Assembly: GCA_019239835.1 (NCBI GenBank) | Contig: JAFAZJ010000307.1 | Location: 1-43,063 of the forward strand | DNA length: 43,063 nt | Direction: 5' to 3' | Source of the DNA: Alphaproteobacteria bacterium | Lineage (GTDB): Bacteria; Pseudomonadota; Alphaproteobacteria; Reyranellales; Reyranellaceae | In this document: one piece after another, positions 8,801 through 17,026 of the stretch | Layout of the letters: every line of letters starts with the position of its first letter | How positions within the stretch are numbered: position 1 is the first letter of the stretch | Program-made: the position numbers and the translations under genes | Notes under the pieces: generated by a model | What the model was told of the DNA's origin: nothing | What the model saw: the letters and a program-made list of their open reading frames with translations, nothing else | The model's database searches: none

Positions 8801-9070
8801 CTTGGTGTCCTTGGCCTCGATGCCCAGCAGGATCAGGCGCAGCGGCTGCTCCCAGCCGGCCCATTCAATGCGCACATGCTGGGCGCCCAGCCGCACCGGC
8901 CCCTCCGGGGTGTCGAAGGAGCGGCTGACATAGGAGCGCAGGAAATCGAGCTCGACCGGCCCCTGGGCCAGGCGCCAGACCAGCAGCAGGCCGAGCACGC
9001 TGAAGCCGACCACGACCGCGGCAACGATCTCCGCGATGGTCAGGGCGACTCGCCTCAGCCTCCTGGTCAA
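5897..9070 (-). CDS. AsmA/YhdP-like envelope protein (DUF3971, AsmA-like C-terminal domain)
   Basis: Large inner-membrane-anchored protein of 1057 residues. One N-terminal transmembrane segment (about 10-33, rich in V, L and A after RRLRR) is followed by a long beta-rich region expected to lie in the periplasm, as in the AsmA/TamB/YhdP proteins thought to bridge the envelope and move phospholipids. The C-terminal part (about 880-1040), with GNVGVTVQGMVQLN and ALNSIISNIPLIGDLLTG, is the typical AsmA-like end of alphaproteobacterial YhdP relatives. The start at 9070 is divergent from glnE, with about 85 bases between the ATGs. Several long open frames on the opposite strand are GC-driven shadows. 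Confidence 0.85.
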   Translation of the reverse strand: MTRRLRRVALTIAEIVAAVVVGFSVLGLLLVWRLAQGPVELDFLRSYVSRSFDTPEGPVRLGAQHVRIEWAGWEQPLRLILLGIEAKDTKGTVIGSVPAVAINVSIGALVDGALAPTEIVIDRVALNAVIRKDGLIDLMLPPAEAAPSSRMLPIIVEQLLREPNTDHPLGRLTEVRIESARLRIDDQTTGFVWDAPAGRAVLQRDYDGLRVKGALTVESMGHTANMELIAFYGRKREVMEVMLRARDLRLSAFATAAPQLAPLAQIDLPMTGYIRLTASGAGKVQRVALDFEGGSGMIGVPGVLPEPRKVDWATLRMAFDTNQSAVRLEDFRFGMGGAELGMQGVMRVEDHSFQFDGEAKLENVPIDRLGEFWLPTMAPGGRRWALANISGGRLDSAKLTVSAAGDFQNPDELKVSRTVGELRYSDLTVNYLAPLPPVKGVSGTAKFDGSTLRFLIDGGQAGAIKVNKSRVDLVGLDGDDHRTDMQIELQASVQETMNFLTQPRLGLPKDLLYNPKRLGGDAAISLSLKFPLLDALSVSDIAYAANAKLDRFSLTNAVGTLNLTDFAGALQLDMTQLKVAGRGKAQGQSVDLSWTELFGPKPAFRRRYEAKGALPLATLYKAGVPDLTAFASGATAFELSYQTPVTGPSELRARLDLRDTALSVKEASWSKAAGVDGRATLVARFAGGPIPPILEFEVAATDLQTTGKLESRPTDGRIERITLSKLALGATNVAGTVSRVEGGYAVDLSGAAIELKRVLPDADPNARGVPKPASPQGPLVSINLDVGAVLLKRGSLPRVKGSLALRGDRLISANLQTTPDGAAPAQLRVTPSGKGRSFDLVAADFGAVLRSAGWLEGMVGGQLHVSATTDDTRPDPPLRGRVEMKSYRLMKVPANPSRGVANVNGVVDQLGRVGGDRQVFDALTVDIEKDGDRLRLRNGRTAGDNVGVTVQGMVQLNTDEVCLAGGIVPAYALNSIISNIPLIGDLLTGGRGGGLFALNYLIRGPIDDPNSSVNPLSVLPIGPLRNLMLAGCGTTSSDVSPNSDLSERNDQQRSTSQ

Positions 9071-9155
9071 GACTCTGCGACTCCTTCGGCTTGACGCTCA
9101 GCCCGGGCGGCGGTCAGGTTCTCGTCCTGTTTCGCAGCATCGGCCCGACCGTGCA

Positions 9156-12092
9156 ATGACATTCACCCGCGCGCTGACGCTGCCCCGCCCGCACTACGCC
9201 GAGCAGTTAAAAGTCCGTAACGAACGCTGGCTTGAACGGTTACGCGACCTCGGTCATGGCGAGGGGGAGAAGCCTCCTGCGGCGCTCTTGGCGGCGCTCT
9301 TCGGCAACAGTCCCTATCTCTCGGAAATCGCCCTATCAGAGCCCGCCTTCTTGGCCGATCTGTGGCGCGAGGGCCCGGATGCGACCGTCGGCCGCGAAAC
9401 CGACCGGCTGGCCGCCCTGCCGGCCGAGCCCGAGTCCCTGGCGGTCGCATTCAGGCGCGCCAAGCGGCGCATGGCGCTCAGCGTCGCGGTGGCCGACATC
9501 GCAGGCCTGTGGCCCCTGGCCCGGGTAACCCGGGCGCTGAGCGACTTCGCCGAGCTGGCGATCGGCCGATTGCTCGACGCCATCCTGTTGGATATGGAGC
9601 GGGGTGGGCAGCTGAAGCTGGGCGGTGACCCCAGGGCCGCCGGGCTCACCGTGCTGGGCATGGGCAAGCTGGGCGCCCACGAGCTGAACTACTCCAGCGA
9701 TATCGACCTGATCGTACTCTACGACCGCGAGGCGCCGGCGATCGCCGCCGACGACGGCATCGGCGCCAAGCTGGTACGCGCCACCCGCCGGCTGGTGCAG
9801 CTGCTGAGCGACCGCACCGCCGACGGCTACATCTTCCGTACCGACCTGCGCCTGCGTCCCGACCCCGGCTCGACGCCGCTGGCGATCTCCGTCCAGGCCG
9901 CGGAGACCTATTACGAAAGCGTCGGCCAGAACTGGGAGCGCGCGGCGATGATCAAGGCGCGGCCGATGGCCGGCGATCCTGCCGTCGGCGCCGCCTTCCT
10001 CGAATCGCTGCGGCCTTACATCTGGCGCAAGCATCTCGACTTCGCCGCGATCAACGACATCCATTCGATCAAGCGCCAGATCGACGCCTTCCGCGGCACC
10101 GGCGAGATCAAGGTGCTGGGCCACAACGTCAAGCTCGGCCGCGGCGGCATCCGCGAGATCGAGTTCTTCGCCCAGACACAGCAGCTGATCTTCGGCGGGC
10201 GTCATCCCTCGTTGCGCCTGCGCGGCACCATCGAGGCGCTCGATGCGCTGGCCGAGGCGGGCATGATCTCGCTGCGCGTCGTCGCCGACCTCACCCGCGC
10301 CTACGACTTCCTGCGTCGGCTCGAGCACCGGCTGCAGATGATCGATGACGCCCAGACGCACACCCTGCCCGACACCGATGCCGGCATCGACGCCGTCGCC
10401 ACCTTCATGGGATATGAGGATCCGGCAGCATTCCGCACCGACTTCCTCGACACGCTGCGCCTGGTCGAGAGCCACTACGCCAGGCTGTTCGAGGAAGCGC
10501 CCAGCCTCGCCGGTCCCGGCGGCAACCTCGTGTTCACCGGCGCCGAACGCGATCCCGATACATTGAAGACGCTGGAAGGCCTGGGCTACCGCCAGACCGA
10601 GCGCGCATGGGACATCGCGTCCCGCTGGCATCACGGCCGCTACCGCTCGACCCACACCGTGCGCGCGCGCGAGCTGCTCACCGAGCTGATGCCGGCGATC
10701 CTCAAGGCGTTGGGCGATTCCGCCGATCCCGACCAGGCGCTGCTGCGCTTCGACGCGGTGTTGGCGAGCCTGCCGGCGGGCGTGCAGATCTTCTCACTGT
10801 TCAAGGTCAACCTGCCGCTGCTCGAGCTGGTCGCCACCATCATGGGCAGCGCGCCACGCATCGCCACGCATCTCGGCCGCCGGCCGATCCTGCTCGACGG
10901 CGTGCTGACGCGCGACTACTTCGACACCCTGCCCGATCGCGCCGGCCTCTCGGCCGATCTCTCGCGCGCGCTCGACATGGGCGAGGACGAGCAGGACATC
11001 CTCGACATCAGCAGGCGCTGGACCAACGACCAGCGCTTCCGCGTCGGCGTGCAGCAACTCGCCGCCACGCTCTCGACCGAGCTTGCGGGTGCCGCCTACA
11101 GCGACATCGCCGAGGCGGTGCTGTGGGAGTTGCCAGCACGTATCCAGCGCATCTTCGCCGACCAGCACGGCCAGATCGCCGGCGCCGAGTTCGCCATCGT
11201 GGCGCTGGGCCGCCTGGGCAGCCGCGAGATGACGGCCTCGTCCGATCTCGATCTGATCTTCATCTACGAAGCGCCCGACGGTACCGAACAATCCGACGGC
11301 GAGCGGGCGCTGACGCCGGCCCATTACTATGCGCGGCTGATGCAGCGCATCGTTGGCGCGCTCACCTCGCCGACCAACGAGGGTACGCTGTACGAAGTCG
11401 ACATGCGCCTGCGGCCTTCCGGCAACAAGGGGCCGCTGGCGACGTCGCTCGGCGCCTTCGAGACCTACCAGCGCGAATCGGCGTGGACCTGGGAGCATCT
11501 GGCGCTGGCGAGGGCTCGTGTTGTGTCAGGCCCACCGCTGCTAGCCGCGCGTATCGATGCGGCGATCGCTACGGCGCTGTCGAGGCCACGCAATCGCGAG
11601 TCGCTGCTGCGCGACGTCGCCGAGATGCGCGCGCGCCTGATCGAGCATCGCCCGTCGAAGAGCCTGTGGGACTTCAAGCTGCTGCGCGGCGGCTTTTTCG
11701 ACATCGAGTTCGCGGCGCGCTACCTGATGCTGCTGCATGCACACGCCAAGCCATTCCTGCTGGCGCGCCATATCGTCGATACGCTGATCCTGCTGCGCGA
11801 TGCCCGCATCCTCGCGCCCGACGCCGCTGCGGCGTTGATCGAGGCTTATCGCCTGTGGTCCTCGCTACAGGGGCTGATGCGGCTGGCGCTGGAGGAGCCG
11901 GACGAGGCCTTTGATGAGGCCAAGGCGCCCGAGGGCCTGCGCCGCCTGCTGGCCAAGGCCGGCGGCGTCGGGAAGTTCGAGCTGCTGCGCGAGAAGGTGC
12001 AGGCGACGGCCGACGCCGCCTATAAAGTCTATGCCGAGATCATCGAGAAGCCGGCGGCCGCGCTGCCGCCGCGCGAGGAGGACAGGACATGA
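9156..12092 (+). CDS. glnE: Glutamine synthetase adenylyltransferase/adenylyl-removing enzyme
   Basis: Bifunctional enzyme that adenylylates glutamine synthetase when nitrogen is plentiful and de-adenylylates it when it is scarce, under PII control. 978 residues, full length. Two nucleotidyltransferase domains are visible: the first with GMGKLGAHELNYSSDIDL (about 168-185, the removing activity), the second with GRLGSREMTASSDLDL (about 685-702, the transferring activity), each with the metal-binding D-x-D. The open frame extends to 9036, but MTFTRALTLP at 9156 is the sensible start because the upstream part overlaps the divergent AsmA-like gene. The 3' end overlaps the peroxiredoxin gene by 4 bases (ATGA). 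Confidence 0.96.
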   Translation: MTFTRALTLPRPHYAEQLKVRNERWLERLRDLGHGEGEKPPAALLAALFGNSPYLSEIALSEPAFLADLWREGPDATVGRETDRLAALPAEPESLAVAFRRAKRRMALSVAVADIAGLWPLARVTRALSDFAELAIGRLLDAILLDMERGGQLKLGGDPRAAGLTVLGMGKLGAHELNYSSDIDLIVLYDREAPAIAADDGIGAKLVRATRRLVQLLSDRTADGYIFRTDLRLRPDPGSTPLAISVQAAETYYESVGQNWERAAMIKARPMAGDPAVGAAFLESLRPYIWRKHLDFAAINDIHSIKRQIDAFRGTGEIKVLGHNVKLGRGGIREIEFFAQTQQLIFGGRHPSLRLRGTIEALDALAEAGMISLRVVADLTRAYDFLRRLEHRLQMIDDAQTHTLPDTDAGIDAVATFMGYEDPAAFRTDFLDTLRLVESHYARLFEEAPSLAGPGGNLVFTGAERDPDTLKTLEGLGYRQTERAWDIASRWHHGRYRSTHTVRARELLTELMPAILKALGDSADPDQALLRFDAVLASLPAGVQIFSLFKVNLPLLELVATIMGSAPRIATHLGRRPILLDGVLTRDYFDTLPDRAGLSADLSRALDMGEDEQDILDISRRWTNDQRFRVGVQQLAATLSTELAGAAYSDIAEAVLWELPARIQRIFADQHGQIAGAEFAIVALGRLGSREMTASSDLDLIFIYEAPDGTEQSDGERALTPAHYYARLMQRIVGALTSPTNEGTLYEVDMRLRPSGNKGPLATSLGAFETYQRESAWTWEHLALARARVVSGPPLLAARIDAAIATALSRPRNRESLLRDVAEMRARLIEHRPSKSLWDFKLLRGGFFDIEFAARYLMLLHAHAKPFLLARHIVDTLILLRDARILAPDAAAALIEAYRLWSSLQGLMRLALEEPDEAFDEAKAPEGLRRLLAKAGGVGKFELLREKVQATADAAYKVYAEIIEKPAAALPPREEDRT

Positions 12093-12553
12093 GCGTCGAG
12101 GAAGGCAGGAAGGCGCCGGATTTCACCGCCGCCACCGATACCGGCGGCAGGATCAGGCTCTACGACCTGCGCGGCAAGGCGGTGATCCTCTACTTTTATC
12201 CAAAGGACGACACGACGGGCTGCACCAAGGAAGCGTGCGCGTTCCGCGATTCGCTGCCGGACTTCTCCAAAGCCAAGGCGACCGTGGTCGGCGTGTCCAA
12301 GGATACCGTCGCCAAGCACGACAAGTTCAAGGCCAAGTACGACCTGAACTTCCCGCTGGTCTCCGACGAAGACGGCAAGATCTGTGAGAAGTACGGCACC
12401 TGGGTGGAGAAAAGCCTCTACGGCCGCAAATACATGGGCATCGACCGCGCGACCTTCCTGATCGATGGGACAGGCACGGTGCGCAAGATCTGGCGCAAGG
12501 TGAAGGTGCCTGGCCACGTCGAGGCGGTGCTCGAGGCGGCGAAGGGACTCTAG
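12089..12553 (+). CDS. bcp: Thioredoxin-dependent peroxiredoxin, Bcp/PrxQ type
   Basis: Reduces hydrogen peroxide and organic hydroperoxides at the expense of thioredoxin; cytoplasmic. 154 residues, normal length. The motif YFYPKDDTTGCTKEAC contains the peroxidatic Cys45 and the resolving Cys50 five residues later, the arrangement of the atypical 2-Cys Bcp group. The ATG overlaps the glnE stop by 4 bases and follows GAGGAGGACAGG, so translation is coupled to glnE. Confidence 0.95.
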   Translation: MSVEEGRKAPDFTAATDTGGRIRLYDLRGKAVILYFYPKDDTTGCTKEACAFRDSLPDFSKAKATVVGVSKDTVAKHDKFKAKYDLNFPLVSDEDGKICEKYGTWVEKSLYGRKYMGIDRATFLIDGTGTVRKIWRKVKVPGHVEAVLEAAKGL

Positions 12554-12640
12554 GGCGACGGAGCAATTTCACACGCCCGTAAAGGTTGAACATGCGATAA
12601 GGCGTACTATGTACCGGAGGAGCGTTAGAGGTGCGTAGTC

Positions 12641-12763
12641 ATGACGCCTTGGGGATCGAGTGCTGACCGGCCCCGTAGCAGAGGCCATTTGTGGGGTACC
12701 GTTGTGGGCATCGGCGGTATCGCCGTGGTCATCGCCCTGATCGTCTGGCGGTTCTCGGGATGA
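12641..12763 (+). CDS. Small single-pass membrane protein (40 aa)
   Basis: Short frame in the gap between the peroxiredoxin and the convergent tannase-like gene. It starts MTPWGSSADRPRSRG, then has one hydrophobic helix (about residues 18-36, GTVVGIGGIAVVIALIVW) and ends RFSG. A GAGG lies nine bases before the ATG, and its codons are the GC-rich ones used by its neighbours. The positive residues before the helix suggest the N-terminus stays in the cytoplasm. No family is recognised. It could be a real microprotein or a chance frame; the ribosome site plus a clean transmembrane segment favour a gene. Confidence 0.5.
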   Translation: MTPWGSSADRPRSRGHLWGTVVGIGGIAVVIALIVWRFSG

Positions 12764-12776
12764 TCACGGAACACGA

Positions 12777-14447
12777 TCAAGGACGCGCACAGGTAAAGGA
12801 CGACGCCTTCTCCGGATCGCCGCCCTCATACTTGGCGTAACTCGGCCACGGGCAGAGAGGGCGCATCCGCTCCTTGCTCCAGGATACAGGCAGGTCCGGG
12901 TTCGCCGGGTTGACCGACGCCGTAATGGCGTCGGGCGCCTTGCCTTTCTCGACCCAGTCCATCAGCGCCGACAGCGCGTCCATGCGATCGAGACCGACGC
13001 CGCCCCCGCAATGCGTCACGCCGGGCATCGCGAACAGCCGCGTGAACGCGTTGGCCTTGCCGGCGAGATTGCGATCGAGCGCCTCGTACCAGCGGATCGT
13101 GTCGTTGATCGAGAACACCGGATCCGCCGCGCCGTGATAGATCAGCATCCTGTGGCCGCTCTTCTGCAGCCCGGTCAGCTTGGGATCGTCGACATCGGGC
13201 GGCGCCATGAAGTCCATGGCCGATTCGCCGAAGGGCTCCGCCCGGGCGAAGATCTTCGGCGCGTCGCGGTCGAAATTATAGGCCAGCAGATAGTCGAGCA
13301 GCTTGTCGTTGGCGCCCTCGACCTGCACCGGCGGGGTCGAGAAGATGTAGCCCAGCGACGCCGCGCCCATGGTGGCGATGATCGGGTAGTTGTTCCACGG
13401 CGCGACCGTGCTCTCGACCTTCCAGGCGCGCCAGTTGCCCATGCCGACGCCACCGTCGACCGGCCAATCGGCGTAAAGCGCCTTGCCGGAACTGTCACGG
13501 GGCCCGGCAAACACCTTCTTCAACGCCTCGACCTTCGCCGGCGACAGGCAGGCTTCGTTCGCGCCAGATCGGCATATGAGGCTGTCGAAGGTGAATGCCT
13601 TCTGGCAGGCGGCGAGATTTGATGTCAGGTCATCCTTGACGCCGTCGAGCGCATCGCACGCCTCGATGATCTTCGACGAGATGAGGCGCCCGTCGTCGCG
13701 CGTGATCGACTTGCGGATGTCGGGATCGATCTTGTGGAAGGCCTGGACGTCCCACGCGTGCTGGATCGCGGCGCGTGGCAGGTTGAAGCCGGGATTGCCG
13801 ACCAGGAAGCCGTCGTAGCTCTGTGCCATGCGCGAGGCTGCCACCATCGCGTGGCGGCCACCGTTCGAGCAGCCGGCCATGTAGGAGTAATCCGGCTGCC
13901 GGCCATAGTGCGCCGCGATCATCGCCTTGGCGATCGGCGAGAGCGTCATATCGGCCGAATAGCCGTAGTCGCGCCGCGCCTGCGGATCGAGCCCGAACGC
14001 GGCACCAGCCGCTAGGCCGCGCGGCTTGTTGGCGGGATCGGCGCCGGAATGGCCGCTGTCCGACGACAGCACCGCGAAGCCACGCGCCAGCGGCACGCGC
14101 CCGCCCGACACCCAGCCATCGGCGCGATCGCCCAGCGCGGGCACCACGACACCGTCGTTGCCGCCATTGACCTGGTGCAGGAAGCGCCCGTTCCACTCCT
14201 GGGGCAGGCGCATCTCGAAGGCAATGCTGTAGGTCCTACCATCGCTGCCGGTACGGCTGGCCGTGTTGGCCGTGACGCGGCAATGGCGTGGCAGCCCCTT
14301 GTCGGCTTCCTGCCACGCCGAGCCGGTGATGGTGATGCCCGCGGGCGGCGGGCCCTTCCAGCATTCCTCCGCCTGCGCCGCCGCCGATATCGACAAGACC
14401 GACGACGCGGCGAGCGCGCAGAGCAGCCGGCGCCGATCGTGTCCCAC
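12777..14447 (-). CDS. Tannase/feruloyl esterase family secreted hydrolase
   Basis: Predicted exported serine esterase of 556 residues that would cleave ester bonds of hydroxycinnamate or gallate conjugates. The N-terminus MGHDRRRLLCALAASS followed by ISAAAQA is a cleavable signal; the RRR hints at Tat but lacks a clear twin-arginine consensus. The nucleophile lies in AGCSNGGRH (about 193-200). The family features QVNGGNDG, SSDSGHSG, YHGAADPVFS and the histidine in GVTHCGGG are all present. CNGG-type cysteines and VDWVEKGKAPD-like endings are typical of tannase (Pfam PF07519) proteins. The exact substrate is unknown. It stands alone, 40 bases from the next minus-strand gene. Confidence 0.86.
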   Translation of the reverse strand: MGHDRRRLLCALAASSVLSISAAAQAEECWKGPPPAGITITGSAWQEADKGLPRHCRVTANTASRTGSDGRTYSIAFEMRLPQEWNGRFLHQVNGGNDGVVVPALGDRADGWVSGGRVPLARGFAVLSSDSGHSGADPANKPRGLAAGAAFGLDPQARRDYGYSADMTLSPIAKAMIAAHYGRQPDYSYMAGCSNGGRHAMVAASRMAQSYDGFLVGNPGFNLPRAAIQHAWDVQAFHKIDPDIRKSITRDDGRLISSKIIEACDALDGVKDDLTSNLAACQKAFTFDSLICRSGANEACLSPAKVEALKKVFAGPRDSSGKALYADWPVDGGVGMGNWRAWKVESTVAPWNNYPIIATMGAASLGYIFSTPPVQVEGANDKLLDYLLAYNFDRDAPKIFARAEPFGESAMDFMAPPDVDDPKLTGLQKSGHRMLIYHGAADPVFSINDTIRWYEALDRNLAGKANAFTRLFAMPGVTHCGGGVGLDRMDALSALMDWVEKGKAPDAITASVNPANPDLPVSWSKERMRPLCPWPSYAKYEGGDPEKASSFTCARP

Positions 14448-14487
14448 TATGCCTCTCCCCCAATATACGATCGGCGCTTGTCCTGGA

Positions 14488-15600
14488 TTACTCGGCCGCG
14501 GCGCGTGCCATCGGTTTCTTTGGCTTGAGGTGTTGCACCTTGGGCATCACCTCCTTCGACAGCAGCTCGAGCGAGCGGCGCCAGGCCTTGGGGTTCTCGA
14601 CATAGTCGAAGCCGAAGACCAGCAGCTGGCCGAAGCCGCCGACCTCGTCGTAGACCTTCTCGATCTTCTCGATCACGGTCTTGGGCGAGCCGACGATCCA
14701 GTTGTGCTTGGCGCAGTATTCCGGCGTGACGTCGGAATCGGCGTGACTCGGATCGGCCTTGAGGTATTCGAGGAAGGCGAACTGCCCCAGGAGCGGCAGG
14801 AAGTACTCGCGCATCATGCGGCCCATCATCGAGCCGACCGAGAGCTTCATCGCCTCTTCATCGGTGTCGGCGACGAAGACCTCACGCACCATGCGCCACT
14901 CGCCGCGATCGGCCACACGACCGCCGCGCGCCGCGCCGATCTCGACCGCCTCCCAATGGCTGCCGACATAGGCCGGGCTGAGGTTCAGGCTCATCGGCAG
15001 GAAGCCCTTCTCGCCGGCAAGCTTCAGCGTGTCGGAGCCCTTGCTCAAGCCCGCGACGCCGATCGGCGGATGGGGCGTCTGCAATGGCTTGATGTGGTGC
15101 TTGAGGAAGCCGAACATCGTTTCCGGCGCGGTGACGTGCCAGAACTTGCCCTTGTAGTCGAAGGGCTCCTTGGCGCTCCACATCTTCAGGATGATATCCA
15201 GCGCCTCGCGCGTCATCTCGCGATTGACGCCCGACATGCCATCGACATTGAACATCACCCAGTCGCTCGGCAGGCCCGACGCGGCGACGCCGAAATTCAG
15301 CCGGCCGCCGGAGATGTGGTCGAGCATGGCGACGCGGTTCGCCAGTTCCGCCGGATGATGATAGGGCAGCAGAAAGCCGCCCGGCCCGAGCCGGATGTTC
15401 TTGGTCTGCATCAGCCCTTGCGCCACCAGCAGGTCGGGCGACGGATGCGGCTCCCACGGCGCGGTGTGGTGCTCGCCGATCCAGCATTCGGTGAAGCCCA
15501 GCTCGTCGAGCCAGCGGATCACCTGGAGGTCCCATTCATGGCCCGTCGCCAGCGGCCGCTCCGGCGGATGCGATGGCATGGTGAAGTACCCGAACTGCAT
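14488..15600 (-). CDS. LLM-class flavin-dependent oxidoreductase
   Basis: Bacterial luciferase-like monooxygenase or reductase of 370 residues using FMN or F420-type chemistry; cytoplasmic, no signal peptide. The start MQFGYFTMPSHPP, the stretch CWIGEHHTAPWEP and the barrel motif HISGGRLNFGVAASG are characteristic of the limonene monooxygenase-like branch. The substrate is unknown. The ATG at 15600 follows GGGAGGACCAGC. A perfect 18-base palindrome lies 21 bases upstream (15621-15638). No partner flavin reductase is seen in the window. Confidence 0.9.
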   Translation of the reverse strand: MQFGYFTMPSHPPERPLATGHEWDLQVIRWLDELGFTECWIGEHHTAPWEPHPSPDLLVAQGLMQTKNIRLGPGGFLLPYHHPAELANRVAMLDHISGGRLNFGVAASGLPSDWVMFNVDGMSGVNREMTREALDIILKMWSAKEPFDYKGKFWHVTAPETMFGFLKHHIKPLQTPHPPIGVAGLSKGSDTLKLAGEKGFLPMSLNLSPAYVGSHWEAVEIGAARGGRVADRGEWRMVREVFVADTDEEAMKLSVGSMMGRMMREYFLPLLGQFAFLEYLKADPSHADSDVTPEYCAKHNWIVGSPKTVIEKIEKVYDEVGGFGQLLVFGFDYVENPKAWRRSLELLSKEVMPKVQHLKPKKPMARAAAE

Positions 15601-15620
15601 GCTGGTCCTCCCAAAGACGC

Positions 15621-15638
15621 GCCGGGACCGGTCCCGGC
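15621..15638. promoter_or_regulatory. Perfect 18-base palindrome upstream of the LLM oxidoreductase
   Basis: GCCGGGACCGGTCCCGGC reads the same on both strands. It lies between the LLM gene start (15600) and the stop of the propeller-like gene (15709). A gapless dyad just ahead of a start codon suggests a dimeric repressor site; no T-run follows, so it is not a convincing terminator. GC-rich palindromes do arise by chance in such DNA. Confidence 0.35.
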
Positions 15639-15708
15639 CCAGAAGCGAGTCTTGCGCGACCTCACAACCGAGTCACGCAGGCAATTGGGTCAGCGGGGCT
15701 TACCCGCC

Positions 15709-16917
15709 TCAGGGTGACGCGTAACGGCTCAGCAGCAGGCGCGCCGGCTTGTCCTTCTCGCGGATCTCGCGCAGCACGACGGCGCCGCCGTCGGCCAGCG
15801 CCGCAACCTCGAGCGAGCCCGGCAGCTCGAGCCGCCAGCGCACGACGCCATCGGGCGCCAGCGCCAGCAACAACCTCTTCTTGTCGGGCTCGGATGCCTC
15901 GGAGACGAAGATGGCGTTCGCGCCATGGCGCACGATCTGCGAGCAAGCGCGCAGGCCGGTGTCGATGCGGTGGGAAATGCCCCGGCCGATCTCATGCCAG
16001 AGGATCTCCGTCTTCACGTTGCGCTGCAGCTTGACGTCGTAGTCGGACGCGCCACGAACATGGCTGCGCGGCCCGATCAGCACGGCGCAGGCGAAGAACT
16101 GCGCGACATCCTCGAGCCTGATGTTCTCCACCGTACGGCCGTCGGCGGCGATGCGGCGGAAGGTCGGCATCTCCGGTCCGTTCTCGGCGTCGATCATCAA
16201 CACCGAGGCGCCACCATCGGGCAGCGCCCAGCCGTCCTCGGCAAGATCGGGGAACCCCTTGGAGCCTTGTTCCCACAGAAGTTTGCCCACCCTGTCGTAG
16301 CGCGCGTACCACCATTGTGGTGGGCCGAAATAGTGCGTACCGAGCGCCAACAACGAGCCGTCGGCGAGTGGCGTCAGCTTCACCGCCGAGCGCACCACCA
16401 TCCGAGCGGCAGAGCCTGCCAGCTGGCGGCGGGGATTGGCGACCGCGATCTCCATGCCGCCGTTGCGGTTAAGCCCCACGATGCGACTGACGCCCTGATC
16501 TACGTCGTCGCGCGTCGACCAGGACTGGAACACCCAGGTGCGCGCCGGATCGCTTGCGTCGATCGCCGCCGAGAGCATACGGGCGGTCTTGTTGTTGCCG
16601 CCCGGCACAGCGAGCTTGCGCGTCCACAGATCCTTGCCAGTGCCGTCGAGAGCGACGACGCGCAACGCCTCGAGCGTGTCGGTCCGCCCCTTGCGCCCCT
16701 CGACGGCGGCGATCACCACTCCTCCGTCGGGCCGCGCCACCATGCGCAACACGCCGTAGGCCGCATCGTTGAGCAGGTCCTCGGGCTCGACCGACGGCAA
16801 TTCGATCGGTCGTTCCCACACGAGCCTCGGCGCGGGGGCGTCCTGCGCGAAGGCGACGGTCGGTGCCAGGAGAGCCAGCACCACTACCTTCCCCCGGAGG
16901 GGGAAGGTGGCGCGCAT
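15709..16917 (-). CDS. Secreted protein of unknown function, beta-propeller-like
   Basis: 402 residues from the chosen ATG at 16917. A signal peptide, MRATFPLRGKVVVLALLAP ending TVAFAQ, is followed by repeated blade-like segments of the form GGVVIAAVEGRKG, LRVVALDGTGKDLW, DGSLLALGTHYFG and GAVVLREIRE, which resemble PQQ-type or NHL propeller repeats. No catalytic motif is recognised. The open frame runs upstream to 17034, but that part is translated dispersed repeat. Even the first ten residues (MRATFPLRGK) come from the end of that repeat, so the native start may have been altered; a GTG a few codons later is the alternative start. The function is unknown. Confidence 0.7.
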   Translation of the reverse strand: MRATFPLRGKVVVLALLAPTVAFAQDAPAPRLVWERPIELPSVEPEDLLNDAAYGVLRMVARPDGGVVIAAVEGRKGRTDTLEALRVVALDGTGKDLWTRKLAVPGGNNKTARMLSAAIDASDPARTWVFQSWSTRDDVDQGVSRIVGLNRNGGMEIAVANPRRQLAGSAARMVVRSAVKLTPLADGSLLALGTHYFGPPQWWYARYDRVGKLLWEQGSKGFPDLAEDGWALPDGGASVLMIDAENGPEMPTFRRIAADGRTVENIRLEDVAQFFACAVLIGPRSHVRGASDYDVKLQRNVKTEILWHEIGRGISHRIDTGLRACSQIVRHGANAIFVSEASEPDKKRLLLALAPDGVVRWRLELPGSLEVAALADGGAVVLREIREKDKPARLLLSRYASP

Positions 16918-17013
16918 AGCGCGACGGATGAGGGAAGTCGAAGACGAACGTCGGAGTCCGGCTTCGACATCCCCCATCCGCCCTTCGGGCACCTTCCCCC
17001 TCCGGGAGAAGGT
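16887..17013. repeat. Dispersed palindromic repeat (CCTTCCCCC...GGGAAGG family)
   Basis: About 127 bases bounded by two short hairpins, CCTTCCCCCGGAGGGGGAAGG at the left and ACCTTCCCCCTCCGGGAGAAGG at the right, with inner inverted segments GACGGATGAGGG and CCCCCATCCG. The whole unit folds back on itself. Repeats of this pattern are common between genes in alphaproteobacteria. Here it lies between the hydroxyacid dehydrogenase stop (17027) and the secreted propeller gene and runs into the latter's signal-peptide codons. Confidence 0.75.
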
Positions 17014-17026
17014 AAACGACAGGAGC

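Noticed and set aside
6479-9094. Two long plus-strand frames (422 and 358 residues) opposite the AsmA-like gene
   Set aside because: Shadow frames without motifs; codon third-position GC supports the minus-strand gene.
9336-10655. 439-residue minus-strand frame opposite glnE
   Set aside because: Shadow of glnE, no motif, no ribosome site.
14263-15717. 484-residue plus-strand frame opposite the LLM gene
   Set aside because: Shadow frame; the LLM oxidoreductase on the minus strand has clear family motifs.
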